A DNA stretch of 64,000 nt from Streptomyces abikoensis (GCF_014648775.1 NZ_BMRT01000005.1:1-64000), one strand, 5' to 3'; positions 8,184 to 16,838 are shown, counted from the first letter of the stretch. The notes: a model not told the origin generated them from the letters alone. Program-made: numbers and translations.

Positions 8184-8810
8184 TCAGCCGATCGCGGCGA
8201 GCGCGGCGAAGAGCAGCAGCCCCACCGCCGAAGGCGCGATCACCTCGTAGGCCCACCGCACGGAGGGCGAACCCTGCGCCCCCTCCCGCGAAGCACCCCG
8301 CTCCGCGAGCTCGCGCAGATCCTCGATCGCCTGGTCGGACGGGGCCCGCAGGGGCCCGGAGGGGCGGGAGGTCACGGAGGCGCGCCCCGTGACGTCCTCC
8401 GCCGCGTCCCGCGCCTGCCGCCGCGCCGCCCGCTTGCGCTGCTTCAGCGACACGGGGATGGCCCAGAGCTGGTACTTCTTCCCGTCCGCGAAGACCTCGC
8501 TGGAGTAGCCCGCGCGGACGCCCTCGACCGAGGCCCACGGCAGGGTGATCGTGCGGAAGGGGTTCCGCACCAGCAGCCGGTCCTCCCCCGCCCACACGGC
8601 GGGCCGCAGCGTGAACGCGACGATCAGCGGCACGGCGAAGAGCAGCCCCGCCAGCGCGAGCCAGGGCGCGTTGCCCGTGCCGCGCAGCATCGCGTCGCCG
8701 CCCAGCCACGCGACCAGGGCGAGCAGCAGCACGCCGCCGCCGATGCCGGCGGAGGAGCGGAAGCACCGCTCGGCGTATTCCTGGCCGGAGGCGTCAGGAG
8801 ATCTCGTCAT
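8184..8810 (-). CDS. PH-domain membrane protein
   Basis: A 208-residue protein. Two membrane segments lie near residues 17-55 (GIGGGVLLLALVAWLGG, then WLALAGLLFAVPLIVAFTL). A bacterial PH-like domain follows (LLVRNPFRTITLPWASVEGV, then KKYQLWAIPVSL). The C-terminal part is charged and predicted helical, ending in one more hydrophobic stretch (VIAPSAVGLLLFAALAAIG). The ATG at 8810 is the first in-frame start that excludes the upstream sortase. It begins 28 bp after the sortase stop on the same strand, so it may be co-transcribed with the surface-protein/sortase pair. Function unknown. Confidence 0.75.
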   Translation of the reverse strand: MTRSPDASGQEYAERCFRSSAGIGGGVLLLALVAWLGGDAMLRGTGNAPWLALAGLLFAVPLIVAFTLRPAVWAGEDRLLVRNPFRTITLPWASVEGVRAGYSSEVFADGKKYQLWAIPVSLKQRKRAARRQARDAAEDVTGRASVTSRPSGPLRAPSDQAIEDLRELAERGASREGAQGSPSVRWAYEVIAPSAVGLLLFAALAAIG

Positions 8811-8838
8811 GGCGCCGATTCTGCACGACCGGGCGCGG

Positions 8839-9510
8839 CTACGGACGACCGGTGGCGGGCGAGTGCGACGGCGTGCTCGACGTGAGGTCGGCGTACACGA
8901 CGATGTTGTCGGGCCGGTGGCCGTCGCGGAGGTCGCCGCCGCAGGTGATGAGGCGGAGTTCCGGGCGGTCGGTGTTCCCGTAGACCCGCTGGGTGGGGAA
9001 GTTCTTCTTGTCGACCTGTTGCAGTTCGCGAACGGTGAAGGTCGCGGTGGAGCCGTCGGCGCGGGTGACGGTGACGCGGTCGCCGACGCGGACCTTGGCG
9101 ATGTCCTTGAGGACGGCCGGGCCCTCGGCGGTGTCGTAGTGACCGATGAGGACGGCGGGGCCGGTCTCGCCGGGGGTGACGCCCTTGTCGTACCAGCCGA
9201 TGCGGTCGGCCTGGGCGACGGAGGGGACCTCGACGGTGCCGTCGTCGGCGAGCCCCAGTTCGAGGAGGGGGCCGGTGTCGACGGAGGCGGCGGGGATGCT
9301 GACGCGTACGGGCTTGGAGGCGGGCAGCGCGGGAGCGGCGGAGGGGCGCGGGGCCGAGGTCGCCGACACGTGGGCACCGGCCTTGGCGGTGTGCGGGCCG
9401 GTGCCGCAGGCGAGCAGTCCGCCGCCGAGGGCGGCGGCGAGCAGCGCGGCCGCCGCGGCCCGGCGAGCGCGGGCGCGAGGGCGGCCGAGGGCGCCGGAGG
9501 AGGGGTTCAT
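8839..9510 (-). CDS. class F sortase
   Basis: A 223-residue secreted or lipid-anchored transpeptidase. The N-terminus is a twin-Arg/Ala-rich signal ending in a lipobox-like LLAC. The catalytic domain spans about residues 65-210 with the three expected residues: His in VLIGHYDTAEG, Cys in RLITCGGD and Arg in DGHRPDNIVV. Such enzymes are small, actinobacteria-specific sortases. It lies directly downstream of a surface protein with a C-terminal anchor-like tail (86-bp gap), the probable substrate. Confidence 0.88.
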   Translation of the reverse strand: MNPSSGALGRPRARARRAAAAALLAAALGGGLLACGTGPHTAKAGAHVSATSAPRPSAAPALPASKPVRVSIPAASVDTGPLLELGLADDGTVEVPSVAQADRIGWYDKGVTPGETGPAVLIGHYDTAEGPAVLKDIAKVRVGDRVTVTRADGSTATFTVRELQQVDKKNFPTQRVYGNTDRPELRLITCGGDLRDGHRPDNIVVYADLTSSTPSHSPATGRP

Positions 9511-9596
9511 CGGGACTCCTGGACGGGCGTCTGCGGCGCGAGGGCGGGCCGCCGGTGAGGTGGCGGCCCGCCCTCGCGGGTGGGTGGGGTGGTGAC

Positions 9597-11066
9597 TCAG
9601 GCGGCGGAGCCGGCGACGCGGCGGCGCAGCACGGCGAAGGCGACGCCCGCGGCGCTGACGGAGGCGAGGGCGCCACCGGCCGCGAGGAGGAGGGTGCCGT
9701 TGCCGTCGTCCACGCCCTCGGCGCCGGCGGCCACGCCGCCCTGCGGGATGGCCTTGGTCTGGGCGAGCTGGGCGGAGGCGTTGACGGCCTTGGCCTGGGT
9801 GCCCGTGCCACCGACGGCGGCGGTGCCCTTGTCCGCGGAGTCACCCGAGGTGCCGCAGCCGGCCGGCATCTTCGGGAAGTCGGTGACGTGCGCGGTGCCG
9901 TAGCCCATGTCGACCAGCTTCGGGGTCGCCGTGTCGGCGTCCCTGATGAAGATGCTGTTCTTGGGCATGACCGCGAGGTCGCGGGTCAGGACCTGGTACG
10001 GCCGCTCGACGCCGCCCTCGTGGCTCGTGAAGACGGCCTTCGGGCCGCGCGGGCTGTTGATCAGCTCCACGCTCATGTTGCCCATGCTCACGCCGGCCTC
10101 GGCGTGCACGGTGCACTCGGCGCGGTCGGCGCCGGGGGGCGTGGTGGTGTTCTTCTTGCCGCCCGGCTGCCCCTTGGGGAGGGCGAAGGTCCTGGTGCCG
10201 CCGTCGCCGCGCACCTCGAGCACGGGAGCGGAGCCGTAGGCGTCGACCAGGCGCAGCTGCAGGCCCATGATCACCGCGGAGGTGTTGTCACGGTCCAGTC
10301 CGCCGACGACCCTGACCATGTAGTTGTCGCCCGGCTTCCACTGCTCGCCGACGGCGCGGATCCACACCTCGGGGCCACCGGCGTCGGGGTCGTTGCGGAG
10401 CACGGCCACCATGCCGTTGCCGATGTAGACGGCGTTGCCCGCGTAACGGGCGGGGGCGACGTGGCCCTGGCCGCCACCGCCCTTGTCGTTGAGGACCTCG
10501 ACGCTGCCGTCGGTCGGGTTCACCTTGATCAGCTGGTCGTTGTACATGACGGAGCCGGTCTTGCCGTCGGCGTCCACGATCGCGGCGGCCGCACCCGCCG
10601 CACGGCCGCGGGCGATCCGGCCCTGGTGGTGGTTCGGGCCGATCCTGTAGACGCGGATGACGGCGCCGTCGCGCAGGTCGTGGGTGCCGACGAGCTCCTC
10701 GGCGGTGGTCTTCTCCCCGGAGTCCTTCTTCTCGGCACCCGTCTTCGCCGGCGTCCCCGTCTGCTTGTCGGCCGCCGTCTTCGCCGAGGTCCCCGTCTGC
10801 TTGGCGGTCTCGTCCGCCGCCTTCGTCTTCGGCGCGGTCTCGCCCGCCGGCTTCGCCGGGGTGGTGGGGGCGGTCGGCTCGGTGACGGACTTCGTGACCG
10901 CCTCGGCCGCCTTGGCGGCGGGAGCGACGGGAGCGGCAGGGGCGGCGGGAGCCGCCGGCTCGGCCGCGAACGCCGCGGTGGCCGGGGCCAGTACGGCACC
11001 CGCGAGGGCGGCGGTGGTGATCGCGGCACGCAGTGCGGAGCGGCGGCGCGGGGACAGAGCAGACAT
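9597..11066 (-). CDS. secreted surface protein with non-canonical C-terminal sorting signal
   Basis: A 489-residue exported protein. It has a clear Sec signal (residues 1-34, ending in ATAAFA/AEP) and a Pro/Ala-rich segment. A Lys/Thr/Ala segment with imperfect repeats (TGTSAKTAADK, TGTPAKTGAEK) follows, then a globular part of about 280 residues I do not recognise. The C-terminus has the architecture of a sortase substrate: IPQGGVAAGAEGVDDGNG, a hydrophobic helix (TLLLAAGGALASVSAAGVAFAV) and RRR. There is no LPXTG. With the class F sortase next to it, the PQGGVAAG segment is the likely recognition motif (inference). Confidence 0.8.
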   Translation of the reverse strand: MSALSPRRRSALRAAITTAALAGAVLAPATAAFAAEPAAPAAPAAPVAPAAKAAEAVTKSVTEPTAPTTPAKPAGETAPKTKAADETAKQTGTSAKTAADKQTGTPAKTGAEKKDSGEKTTAEELVGTHDLRDGAVIRVYRIGPNHHQGRIARGRAAGAAAAIVDADGKTGSVMYNDQLIKVNPTDGSVEVLNDKGGGGQGHVAPARYAGNAVYIGNGMVAVLRNDPDAGGPEVWIRAVGEQWKPGDNYMVRVVGGLDRDNTSAVIMGLQLRLVDAYGSAPVLEVRGDGGTRTFALPKGQPGGKKNTTTPPGADRAECTVHAEAGVSMGNMSVELINSPRGPKAVFTSHEGGVERPYQVLTRDLAVMPKNSIFIRDADTATPKLVDMGYGTAHVTDFPKMPAGCGTSGDSADKGTAAVGGTGTQAKAVNASAQLAQTKAIPQGGVAAGAEGVDDGNGTLLLAAGGALASVSAAGVAFAVLRRRVAGSAA

Positions 11067-11302
11067 GCAGGGCTCCTAGTGGAGTCAGAGGTAGGGGATT
11101 CGCATGCCGCTTTCCTCGGTTCGGTTGGGGCCGGAGAGGTCGGGCGGGGTTGCTGAGAAGAATCTATGGATCTTGTGTGATCACGTCTTCGCGTATTTGT
11201 CACCAAACATCGACAGCAACCGGAAGATGACCCCTCGCTTGCCACTGAATCAGGATGAGTCAGGACATGTCGCCCGCCCCGGAAGAAGGGCCTCCGGAGG
11301 GG

Positions 11303-11337
11303 GTGACACGCGCTACGCGCGTAGATATGCTCATCCG
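11303..11337 (+). promoter_or_regulatory. deoC promoter with nucleoside-regulon operator 2
   Basis: A -35-like GTGACA (11303-11308), a 17-nt spacer and a -10-like TATGCT (11326-11331) are followed after 6 nt by the GTG at 11338. That predicts a leaderless transcript. The palindrome CTACGCGCGTAG (11313-11324) fills the spacer, so a bound regulator would block RNA polymerase. The geometry is the same as at the add promoter. Confidence 0.72.
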
Positions 11338-12345
11338 GTGACCATGACCCCCTCCCCGAGGTTCCCCTCATCCGGCAATGAAGCCGCTGAGCGACTCGCT
11401 TCGATGGCGGACGTCACCGCCTCCGACGCCTCGCTGCGCCGCTTCCTGCACGGCCTCCCGGGCGTCGACCCGGTCGGGCTGGAGGCCCGCGCCGCGGCGC
11501 TGGGCACCCGATCGATCAAGACGACGGCGAAGGCGTACGCCATCGACCTGGCGATCTCCATGATCGACCTGACGACCTTGGAGGGCGCGGACACCCCCGG
11601 CAAGGTCCGGGCGCTGTGTGCCAAGGCCCTCAACCCGGACCCGACGGACCGCGGCACCCCGCGCACCGCCGCGATCTGTGTCTATCCCGACATGGTGGCG
11701 ACGGCGGCCGAGGCCCTCGCGGGCTCGGAGGTCAAGGTCGCCTCCGTCGCGACGGCCTTCCCGGCCGGCCGCGCCGCCCTCCCCGTCAAGCTGGCCGACA
11801 CGGCCGACGCCGTCGCCGCGGGCGCGGACGAGATCGACATGGTCATCGACCGCGGTGCCTTCCTCTCCGGGCGCTATCTGTCCGTCTTCGAGGAGATCAA
11901 GGCCGTCAAGGACGCCTGCCGCCGCACGGACGGTTCCGCCGCCCGGCTGAAGGTGATCTTCGAGACCGGCGAGCTGTCGACGTACGACAACATCCGCCGC
12001 GCCTCCTGGCTGGGCATGCTCGCGGGCGCCGACTTCATCAAGACGTCCACCGGCAAGGTCGCCGTCAACGCCACCCCGGCGAACACGCTCCTGATGCTGG
12101 AGGCCGTGCGCGACTTCCGCGCCGCGACCGGGGTACAGGTCGGAGTGAAGCCGGCCGGCGGCATCCGGACGACCAAGGACGCGCTGAAGTTCCTGGTGCT
12201 GGTCAACGAGACCGTGGGCGAGGAGTGGCTGACCAACGAGTGGTTCCGCTTCGGCGCCTCCAGCCTCCTCAACGACCTGCTGATGCAGCGCCAGAAGCTG
12301 AGCACCGGGCGCTACTCCGGTCCCGACTATGTGACGGTGGACTGA
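11338..12345 (+). CDS. deoC: deoxyribose-phosphate aldolase
   Basis: A 335-residue class I aldolase splitting 2-deoxyribose-5-phosphate into glyceraldehyde-3-phosphate and acetaldehyde. Markers are AICVYPDMV (with the active-site Cys region), VATAFPAGR, EIDMVIDRGAFLSG, LKVIFETGEL and DFIKTSTGK, whose first Lys is the Schiff-base residue. VKPAGGIRT and FRFGASSLLNDLL contact phosphate. GTG 11338 or ATG 11344 may be the start; I prefer 11338 because of the promoter spacing. Two aldehyde dehydrogenase genes follow with 2-bp and overlapping junctions, which fits disposal of acetaldehyde. Confidence 0.93.
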   Translation: MTMTPSPRFPSSGNEAAERLASMADVTASDASLRRFLHGLPGVDPVGLEARAAALGTRSIKTTAKAYAIDLAISMIDLTTLEGADTPGKVRALCAKALNPDPTDRGTPRTAAICVYPDMVATAAEALAGSEVKVASVATAFPAGRAALPVKLADTADAVAAGADEIDMVIDRGAFLSGRYLSVFEEIKAVKDACRRTDGSAARLKVIFETGELSTYDNIRRASWLGMLAGADFIKTSTGKVAVNATPANTLLMLEAVRDFRAATGVQVGVKPAGGIRTTKDALKFLVLVNETVGEEWLTNEWFRFGASSLLNDLLMQRQKLSTGRYSGPDYVTVD

Positions 12346-12347
12346 CC

Positions 12348-13778
12348 ATGGCTTTTGAATACGCTCCGGCGCCCGAGTCCCGCTCGGTCGTCGACATCGC
12401 CCCGTCGTACGGGCTGTTCATCGACGGCGAGTTCCGCGAGGCGTCCGACGGGAAGGTCTTCAAGACCGTCTCGCCGTCGACGGAGGAAGTGCTGTCCGAG
12501 GTCGCGCAGGCCTCGGCCGAGGACGTCGACGCGGCGGTGAAGGCCGCCCGCAAGGCGTTCGAGAAGTGGTCCGCGCTGCCGGGTGCCGAGCGCGCGAAGT
12601 ACCTCTTCCGCATCGCCCGGATCATCCAGGAGCGCTCGCGCGAGCTGGCCGTCCTGGAGACCCTGGACAACGGCAAGCCGATCAAGGAGACCCGCGACGC
12701 GGACCTCCCGCTGGTCGCCGCCCACTTCTTCTACTACGCGGGCTGGGCCGACAAGCTCGACCACGCCGGCTTCGGGCCGGGCCCCAAGCCGCTGGGCGTC
12801 GCCGGTCAGGTCATCCCGTGGAACTTCCCGCTGCTGATGCTGGCGTGGAAGATCGCCCCGGCGCTGGCCGCGGGCAACACCGTCGTGCTGAAGCCGGCCG
12901 AGACCACGCCGCTGTCGGCGCTGTTCTTCGCCGACATCTGCCGCCAGGCGGGCCTGCCCAAGGGCGTCGTCAACATCCTCACTGGTGACGGCACGACCGG
13001 CGCCGCGCTCGTCGCGCACGACGGGGTCGACAAGGTCGCCTTCACCGGCTCCACCGCCGTCGGCAAGGCCATCGCCCGGACCGTCGCCGGTACGGACAAG
13101 AAGCTCACCCTGGAGCTGGGCGGCAAGGGCGCCAACATCGTCTTCGACGACGCGCCGATCGACCAGGCGGTCGAGGGGATCATCAACGGGATCTTCTTCA
13201 ACCAGGGCCAGGTCTGCTGCGCCGGCTCGCGCCTGCTGGTGCAGGAGTCGATCCAGGACGAGCTGCTGGACGCCCTGAAGCGCCGGATGAGCACCCTGCG
13301 GGTCGGCGATCCGCTCGACAAGAACACCGACATCGGCGCGATCAACTCCGCCGAGCAGCTGGCCCGCATCCGGGCGCTGGCCGACAGCGGCGAGGCCGAG
13401 GGCGCCGAGCGCTGGGCCCCGGCCTGCGAGCTGCCGGCGAACGGCTACTGGTTCGCCCCGACGCTGTTCACCGGCGTCTCCCAGGCGCACCGCATCGCCC
13501 GTGAGGAGATCTTCGGGCCGGTGCTCTCCGTGCTGACGTTCCGCACGCCGGGCGAGGCCGTCGCCAAGGCCAACAACTCGGAGTACGGCCTGTCGGCCGG
13601 CATCTGGACCGAGAAGGGCTCGCGGATGCTCGCCGTCGCGAGCAAGCTGCGCGCCGGTGTGGTGTGGGCCAACACGTTCAACAAGTTCGATCCCACGTCG
13701 CCCTTCGGTGGTTACAAGGAGTCCGGTTTCGGGCGTGAGGGCGGTCGTCACGGTCTGGAGGCCTACCTCGATGTCTGA
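12348..13778 (+). CDS. aldehyde dehydrogenase (NAD(P)-dependent, full length)
   Basis: A 476-residue aldehyde dehydrogenase. The cofactor segments are VIPWNFPLLMLAWKIAPALA (about residue 155) and FTGSTAVGK. The catalytic pair is Glu in LELGGKGANIVF (about residue 257) and Cys in NQGQVCCAGSR (about residue 290). EEIFGPVLSV and the C-terminal PFGGYKESGFGREGG are also present. It starts 2 bp after deoC and overlaps the next gene by 8 bp, so the three are translationally linked. In this context it most likely oxidises acetaldehyde or a similar aldehyde released during deoxynucleoside breakdown; the substrate is inference. Confidence 0.92.
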   Translation: MAFEYAPAPESRSVVDIAPSYGLFIDGEFREASDGKVFKTVSPSTEEVLSEVAQASAEDVDAAVKAARKAFEKWSALPGAERAKYLFRIARIIQERSRELAVLETLDNGKPIKETRDADLPLVAAHFFYYAGWADKLDHAGFGPGPKPLGVAGQVIPWNFPLLMLAWKIAPALAAGNTVVLKPAETTPLSALFFADICRQAGLPKGVVNILTGDGTTGAALVAHDGVDKVAFTGSTAVGKAIARTVAGTDKKLTLELGGKGANIVFDDAPIDQAVEGIINGIFFNQGQVCCAGSRLLVQESIQDELLDALKRRMSTLRVGDPLDKNTDIGAINSAEQLARIRALADSGEAEGAERWAPACELPANGYWFAPTLFTGVSQAHRIAREEIFGPVLSVLTFRTPGEAVAKANNSEYGLSAGIWTEKGSRMLAVASKLRAGVVWANTFNKFDPTSPFGGYKESGFGREGGRHGLEAYLDV

Positions 13779-14655
13779 TCGTCTCAGTGTCTTCAAGACC
13801 TACAAGCTGTTCGTCGGGGGCAAGTTCCCCCGGTCCGAGAGCGGGCGGGTGTACGAGGTGACCGACTCCAAGGGCAACTGGCTCGCCAACGCGCCGCTGT
13901 CGTCCCGCAAGGACGGCCGTGACGCCGTCGTCGCGGCCCGCAAGGCCTTCGGCGGCTGGTCGGGCGCGACCGCCTACAACCGGGGCCAGATCCTCTACCG
14001 CGTCGCCGAGATGCTGGAGGGCCGCCGGGACCAGTTCGTCGCCGAGGTCGCCGACGCCGAGGGGCTGTCGAAGTCCAAGGCCGCCGCCCAGGTGGACGCC
14101 GCGATCGACCGCTGGGTCTGGTACGCGGGCTGGACCGACAAGATCGCCCAGATCGCCGGGGGCACCAACCCGGTGGCCGGGCCGTTCTTCAACGTCTCCT
14201 CCCCGGAGCCGACCGGCGTCGTGGCCGTCGTCGCCCCGCAGGAGTCGTCGCTGCTGGGCCTGGTCTCCGTGATCGCCCCGGTGATCGCGGGCGGCAGCAC
14301 GGTGGTCGTCGTCGCGTCCGAGAAGGCGCCGCTGCCCGCGCTGTCGCTGGGCGAGGTGCTGGCCACCTCCGACGTGCCCGGTGGCGTGGTCAACATCCTG
14401 TCCGGCAAGGCCGCCGAGATCTTCCCGGCCCTCGCCGCCCACCAGGACGTCAACGCCCTCGACCTCGCGGGCGCCGACGCCGAGCTGGCGAAGGCCCTGG
14501 AGATCGCCGCGGCCGACAACCTCAAGCGCGTCGTCCGTCCACAGGCTGTGGACTGGTCCGCCGACCCGGGCACCAAGCGCCTGATGGCGTTCCAGGAGAC
14601 GAAGACCGTCTGGCACCCGACGGGTTCGCTGGGCGCGGGCGGCTCGTCGTACTGA
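13771..14655 (+). CDS. half-length aldehyde dehydrogenase-like protein lacking the catalytic domain
   Basis: 294 residues, about 60% of a normal aldehyde dehydrogenase. The N-terminal cofactor-binding portion is recognisable (YKLFVGGKFPRSESGRVYEV, GVVAVVAPQESSLLGLVSVI, VVVVASEKAPLPAL, PGGVVNILSG). The protein ends soon after a degenerate LELGG-equivalent region and has no catalytic Cys. The ATG overlaps the stop of the preceding dehydrogenase (ATGTCTGA). The frame is intact and codon use is normal, so it looks like a maintained gene rather than decay. It may be a subunit or regulator of the full-length partner; that is inference. Confidence 0.82.
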   Translation: MSDRLSVFKTYKLFVGGKFPRSESGRVYEVTDSKGNWLANAPLSSRKDGRDAVVAARKAFGGWSGATAYNRGQILYRVAEMLEGRRDQFVAEVADAEGLSKSKAAAQVDAAIDRWVWYAGWTDKIAQIAGGTNPVAGPFFNVSSPEPTGVVAVVAPQESSLLGLVSVIAPVIAGGSTVVVVASEKAPLPALSLGEVLATSDVPGGVVNILSGKAAEIFPALAAHQDVNALDLAGADAELAKALEIAAADNLKRVVRPQAVDWSADPGTKRLMAFQETKTVWHPTGSLGAGGSSY

Positions 14656-14671
14656 CGACGACCGTGACATG

Positions 14672-14713
14672 ACGACGGCGGCGGTTTCCCTTCCGGGAAG
14701 CCGCCGCCGTCGT
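14672..14713. terminator. bidirectional terminator hairpin between aldehyde dehydrogenase and secreted protein genes
   Basis: ACGACGGCGGCGGTTTCCC (14672-14690) pairs with GGGAAGCCGCCGCCGTCGT (14695-14713), 19 bp with a single G-T wobble and a TTCC loop. It lies between convergent genes and probably serves both. Confidence 0.85.
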
Positions 14714-14728
14714 GTCGTGGCGACCGTC

Positions 14729-15160
14729 TCAGCCGCTGTTGCCCGGCAGCACGTTCAGCGCCTGGCCCACCAGGGGCAGGTCCCCGACCTGTCCCCGGTT
14801 GGTGACCGGGGCCGTCACCGCGTCGGTGCCGACGGGCTTGAAGTCCGCGACCTGCGTGCGGGCGCCGTTGTTCAGCGGGTCCACCGGGGTGGCCGCGAGC
14901 GGGTGGTACTTAAAGGTCTTCAGCACCGGCGAGAGCCCCTCGACGGACTTCTCCAGGGCGATGCCGGTGCCCGTGAACGCCGCCCCGACGTCCGTGCGGC
15001 CCAGCTCGGCGCGCGGCGCCTGCGGTTCCGCGTGGGCCGTGGCCGCTCCGCCCGTGGCGAGCGCCGCGCCCGCCGATACGGTCAGCCCGACGCGCATCAG
15101 CGTGCGCCGGCGCGGAGGAGGGGGGGACGCGTGACGTGGGTGACGTGCGTGGGAGGCCAT
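14729..15160 (-). CDS. small secreted protein, unknown function
   Basis: A 143-residue exported protein. A basic, Pro-rich N-terminus with consecutive Arg (PPPRRRTLMRVG) precedes a hydrophobic signal core (LTVSAGAALATGGAATAHA/EP), which looks Tat-like. The mature part of about 95 residues has no Cys and ends PLVGQALNVLPGNSG. It is of the same general kind as the short exported protein at 20976-21443, though I see no close similarity. The start is uncertain: the ATG at 15160 has AGGTGG only 2 bases upstream, and longer in-frame starts exist up to 15193. Confidence 0.65.
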   Translation of the reverse strand: MASHARHPRHASPPPPRRRTLMRVGLTVSAGAALATGGAATAHAEPQAPRAELGRTDVGAAFTGTGIALEKSVEGLSPVLKTFKYHPLAATPVDPLNNGARTQVADFKPVGTDAVTAPVTNRGQVGDLPLVGQALNVLPGNSG

Positions 15161-15249
15161 GACCACCTGCCGTGAGAAGGTTGCGAACGACAACGCAACG
15201 TAGTGGATTCGCTACTCACCGCGCACGTCGCGACCCAGGGGGATCCCCC

Positions 15250-15903
15250 ATGCGGCCCAATGCCTCACACTGGTGTCCCGTGACCTCCCACTCGCCCGCC
15301 GCGCGCGTCATCCTGCTCACCGGCCCCTCCGGCTCCGGAAAGTCCTCCCTCGCCGCCCGTACCGGGCTGCCGGTGCTCAACCTGGACGACTTCTACAAGG
15401 AGGGCGACGACCCGACGCTGCCGCTCCTCCCCGAAGGCGGCACCGACTGGGACTCGCCGCTGTCGTGGGACGCGGAGGCCGCCGTGGCCGCGATCGACGA
15501 GCTGTGCCGCACGGCCCGGACGAACGTGCCCGTGTACGACATCTCCACCAGCTCGCGGACCGGTGAGAGCGGCCTGGACATCGGGCGGACGCCGCTGTTC
15601 ATCGCCGAGGGGATCTTCGCCGCCGACATCATCGGCCCGTGCCGGGACCTCGGCCACCTCGCGGACGCCCTGTGCCTGCGCGGCCGGCCCTCCGCCACGT
15701 TCCGCCAACGGCTGCTGCGCGACATCCGCGAGGCCCGCAAGCCCGTTCCGTACCTGGTCCGGCGCGGCCTGCGGCTGATGCGCGCCGAGCGCGGCATCGT
15801 GGCCCGCCAGACGGCGCTGGGCGCCTTCGCCTGCGGCCGCGAGACCGCCATGGGCCGCATCGCCGCGGCGGCCGCCGGCCACCGCGAGACCGTCCGCGTC
15901 TGA
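15250..15903 (+). CDS. uridine kinase
   Basis: A 217-residue P-loop kinase. The Walker A is LLTGPSGSGKSS (about residue 18) and the nucleoside-binding segment is LNLDDFYKEGDDPTLPL. The sequence WDSPLSWD, VYDISTSSRTG and FIAEGIFAADI follow the uridine kinase pattern. It would phosphorylate imported uridine or cytidine with ATP or GTP, which fits the salvage theme of the region. The ATG at 15250 follows an AGGGGGA Shine-Dalgarno; a GTG at 15280 is also possible. It is followed by a long terminator before convergent sigQ. Confidence 0.85.
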   Translation: MRPNASHWCPVTSHSPAARVILLTGPSGSGKSSLAARTGLPVLNLDDFYKEGDDPTLPLLPEGGTDWDSPLSWDAEAAVAAIDELCRTARTNVPVYDISTSSRTGESGLDIGRTPLFIAEGIFAADIIGPCRDLGHLADALCLRGRPSATFRQRLLRDIREARKPVPYLVRRGLRLMRAERGIVARQTALGAFACGRETAMGRIAAAAAGHRETVRV

Positions 15904-15967
15904 CGCGCGGGCACCGGAGCGCTCGGAAGAAACGTTCCCGCGCGGGCGAGGGGGCGCGAAAACGGCG

Positions 15968-16007
15968 AGAGCGGGCCCGGCGGTCCCCCCGACCGCCGGC
16001 CCGCTCT
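15968..16007. terminator. bidirectional terminator between udk-like gene and sigQ
   Basis: AGAGCGGGCCCGGCGGTC (15968-15985) pairs with GACCGCCGGCCCGCTCT (15991-16007), with one bulged C and a 5-nt C loop. Flanking GAAAACGG and CCGTTTTC extend the pairing. It lies between convergent genes. Confidence 0.88.
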
Positions 16008-16082
16008 CTCCCCCCGTTTTCCCCCGTTGGTCCTGCTGTTCCCCCGTGATCCCCGTGGTCCCCCGTGACCCGGGGCCGTCCG

Positions 16083-16838
16083 TTACGCCACGAGCTCCCC
16101 GAAGGACTCGCGGACGCCCCGGCCGGAGCCGATCGCCTCGTCCTCGCGCAGCCGCCGCAGCGACCGCCAGATGCTGCTCTTGACCGTGCCGACGCTGATG
16201 TCCAGGATCTCCGCGATCTCCGGGTCCGTCCGGCCCTCGTAGTAGCGCAGGACGAGCATGGTGCGCTGGAGCTCGGGGAGCTTGGCGAGGGCCTGCCAGA
16301 GCACGGCGCGCAGCTCGGTGCCGCGCATCGCGTCGGTCTCGGCGGCCGTCTCCGGCAGCTCCTCGGTCGGGTACTCGTTGAGCTTCCGGCGGCGCCAGGC
16401 GCTGATGTGGAGATTGGTCATGGTGCGGCGCAGGTAGCCGCCGACCGCCGCCTTGTCGGAGATCCGGTCCCAGGCGCGGTACGTGGAGAACAGCGCGCTC
16501 TGGAGCAGGTCCTCCGCCTCATGGCGGTCACCGGTCAGGTGGTACGCGGTCGCGTACAGGGAGGCCCGGCGCTCCTGGACGTAGGCGGTGAACTCCGCCT
16601 CCGTCCGCGACACACCGGTGTCGCTCCCCCCGTCGGCCGTGGCGGCGCCCCCCGCGCCCACCGTGGCCTCCCCGTACGCGATCGCGTCGATGGCCACCAT
16701 GTACGGCGGCCTTGAGTTGCGTCCGGTGCCGCGAGCGCACCCCCGCCCGCCCACGGCACCGGACTTCTCGGCGCTCCGCCCGGCGTCGTGCAGGCGCGTG
16801 CGAACTGCGCTGGTCGCAGTGGCGTGCAGTGCGTTCAT
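16083..16838 (-). CDS. sigQ: RNA polymerase sigma factor SigQ (ECF, SigE/SigM-like)
   Basis: A 251-residue ECF sigma factor. Region 2 spans about residues 85-150 (YVQERRASLYATAYHLTGDRHEAEDLLQSAL, given here in parts: RASLYATAYHLTGD, EAEDLLQSALFSTYRAW). Region 4 spans about residues 175-230 (LAKLPELQRTMLVLRYYEG, then IAEILDISVGTVKSSIWRSL). A Gly/Ala-rich N-terminal extension of 75 residues is longer than usual. It is divergent from afsQ1-afsQ2 with a 209-bp shared promoter region, the arrangement known for sigQ in S. coelicolor. There it is transcribed under AfsQ1 control and affects antibiotic production. Confidence 0.9.
   Translation of the reverse strand: MNALHATATSAVRTRLHDAGRSAEKSGAVGGRGCARGTGRNSRPPYMVAIDAIAYGEATVGAGGAATADGGSDTGVSRTEAEFTAYVQERRASLYATAYHLTGDRHEAEDLLQSALFSTYRAWDRISDKAAVGGYLRRTMTNLHISAWRRRKLNEYPTEELPETAAETDAMRGTELRAVLWQALAKLPELQRTMLVLRYYEGRTDPEIAEILDISVGTVKSSIWRSLRRLREDEAIGSGRGVRESFGELVA

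Noticed and set aside
8184..9377. A fused 397-residue ORF spanning the sortase region
   Set aside because: The N-terminal half is out of frame with the sortase and has no homologous features; the real gene starts at 8810.
11148..11221. GGTTGCTG/CAGCAACC dyad as a riboswitch in the surface-protein leader
   Set aside because: An 8-bp dyad 58 nt apart in an AT-richer leader; no conserved riboswitch core could be recognised, including the c-di-AMP type.
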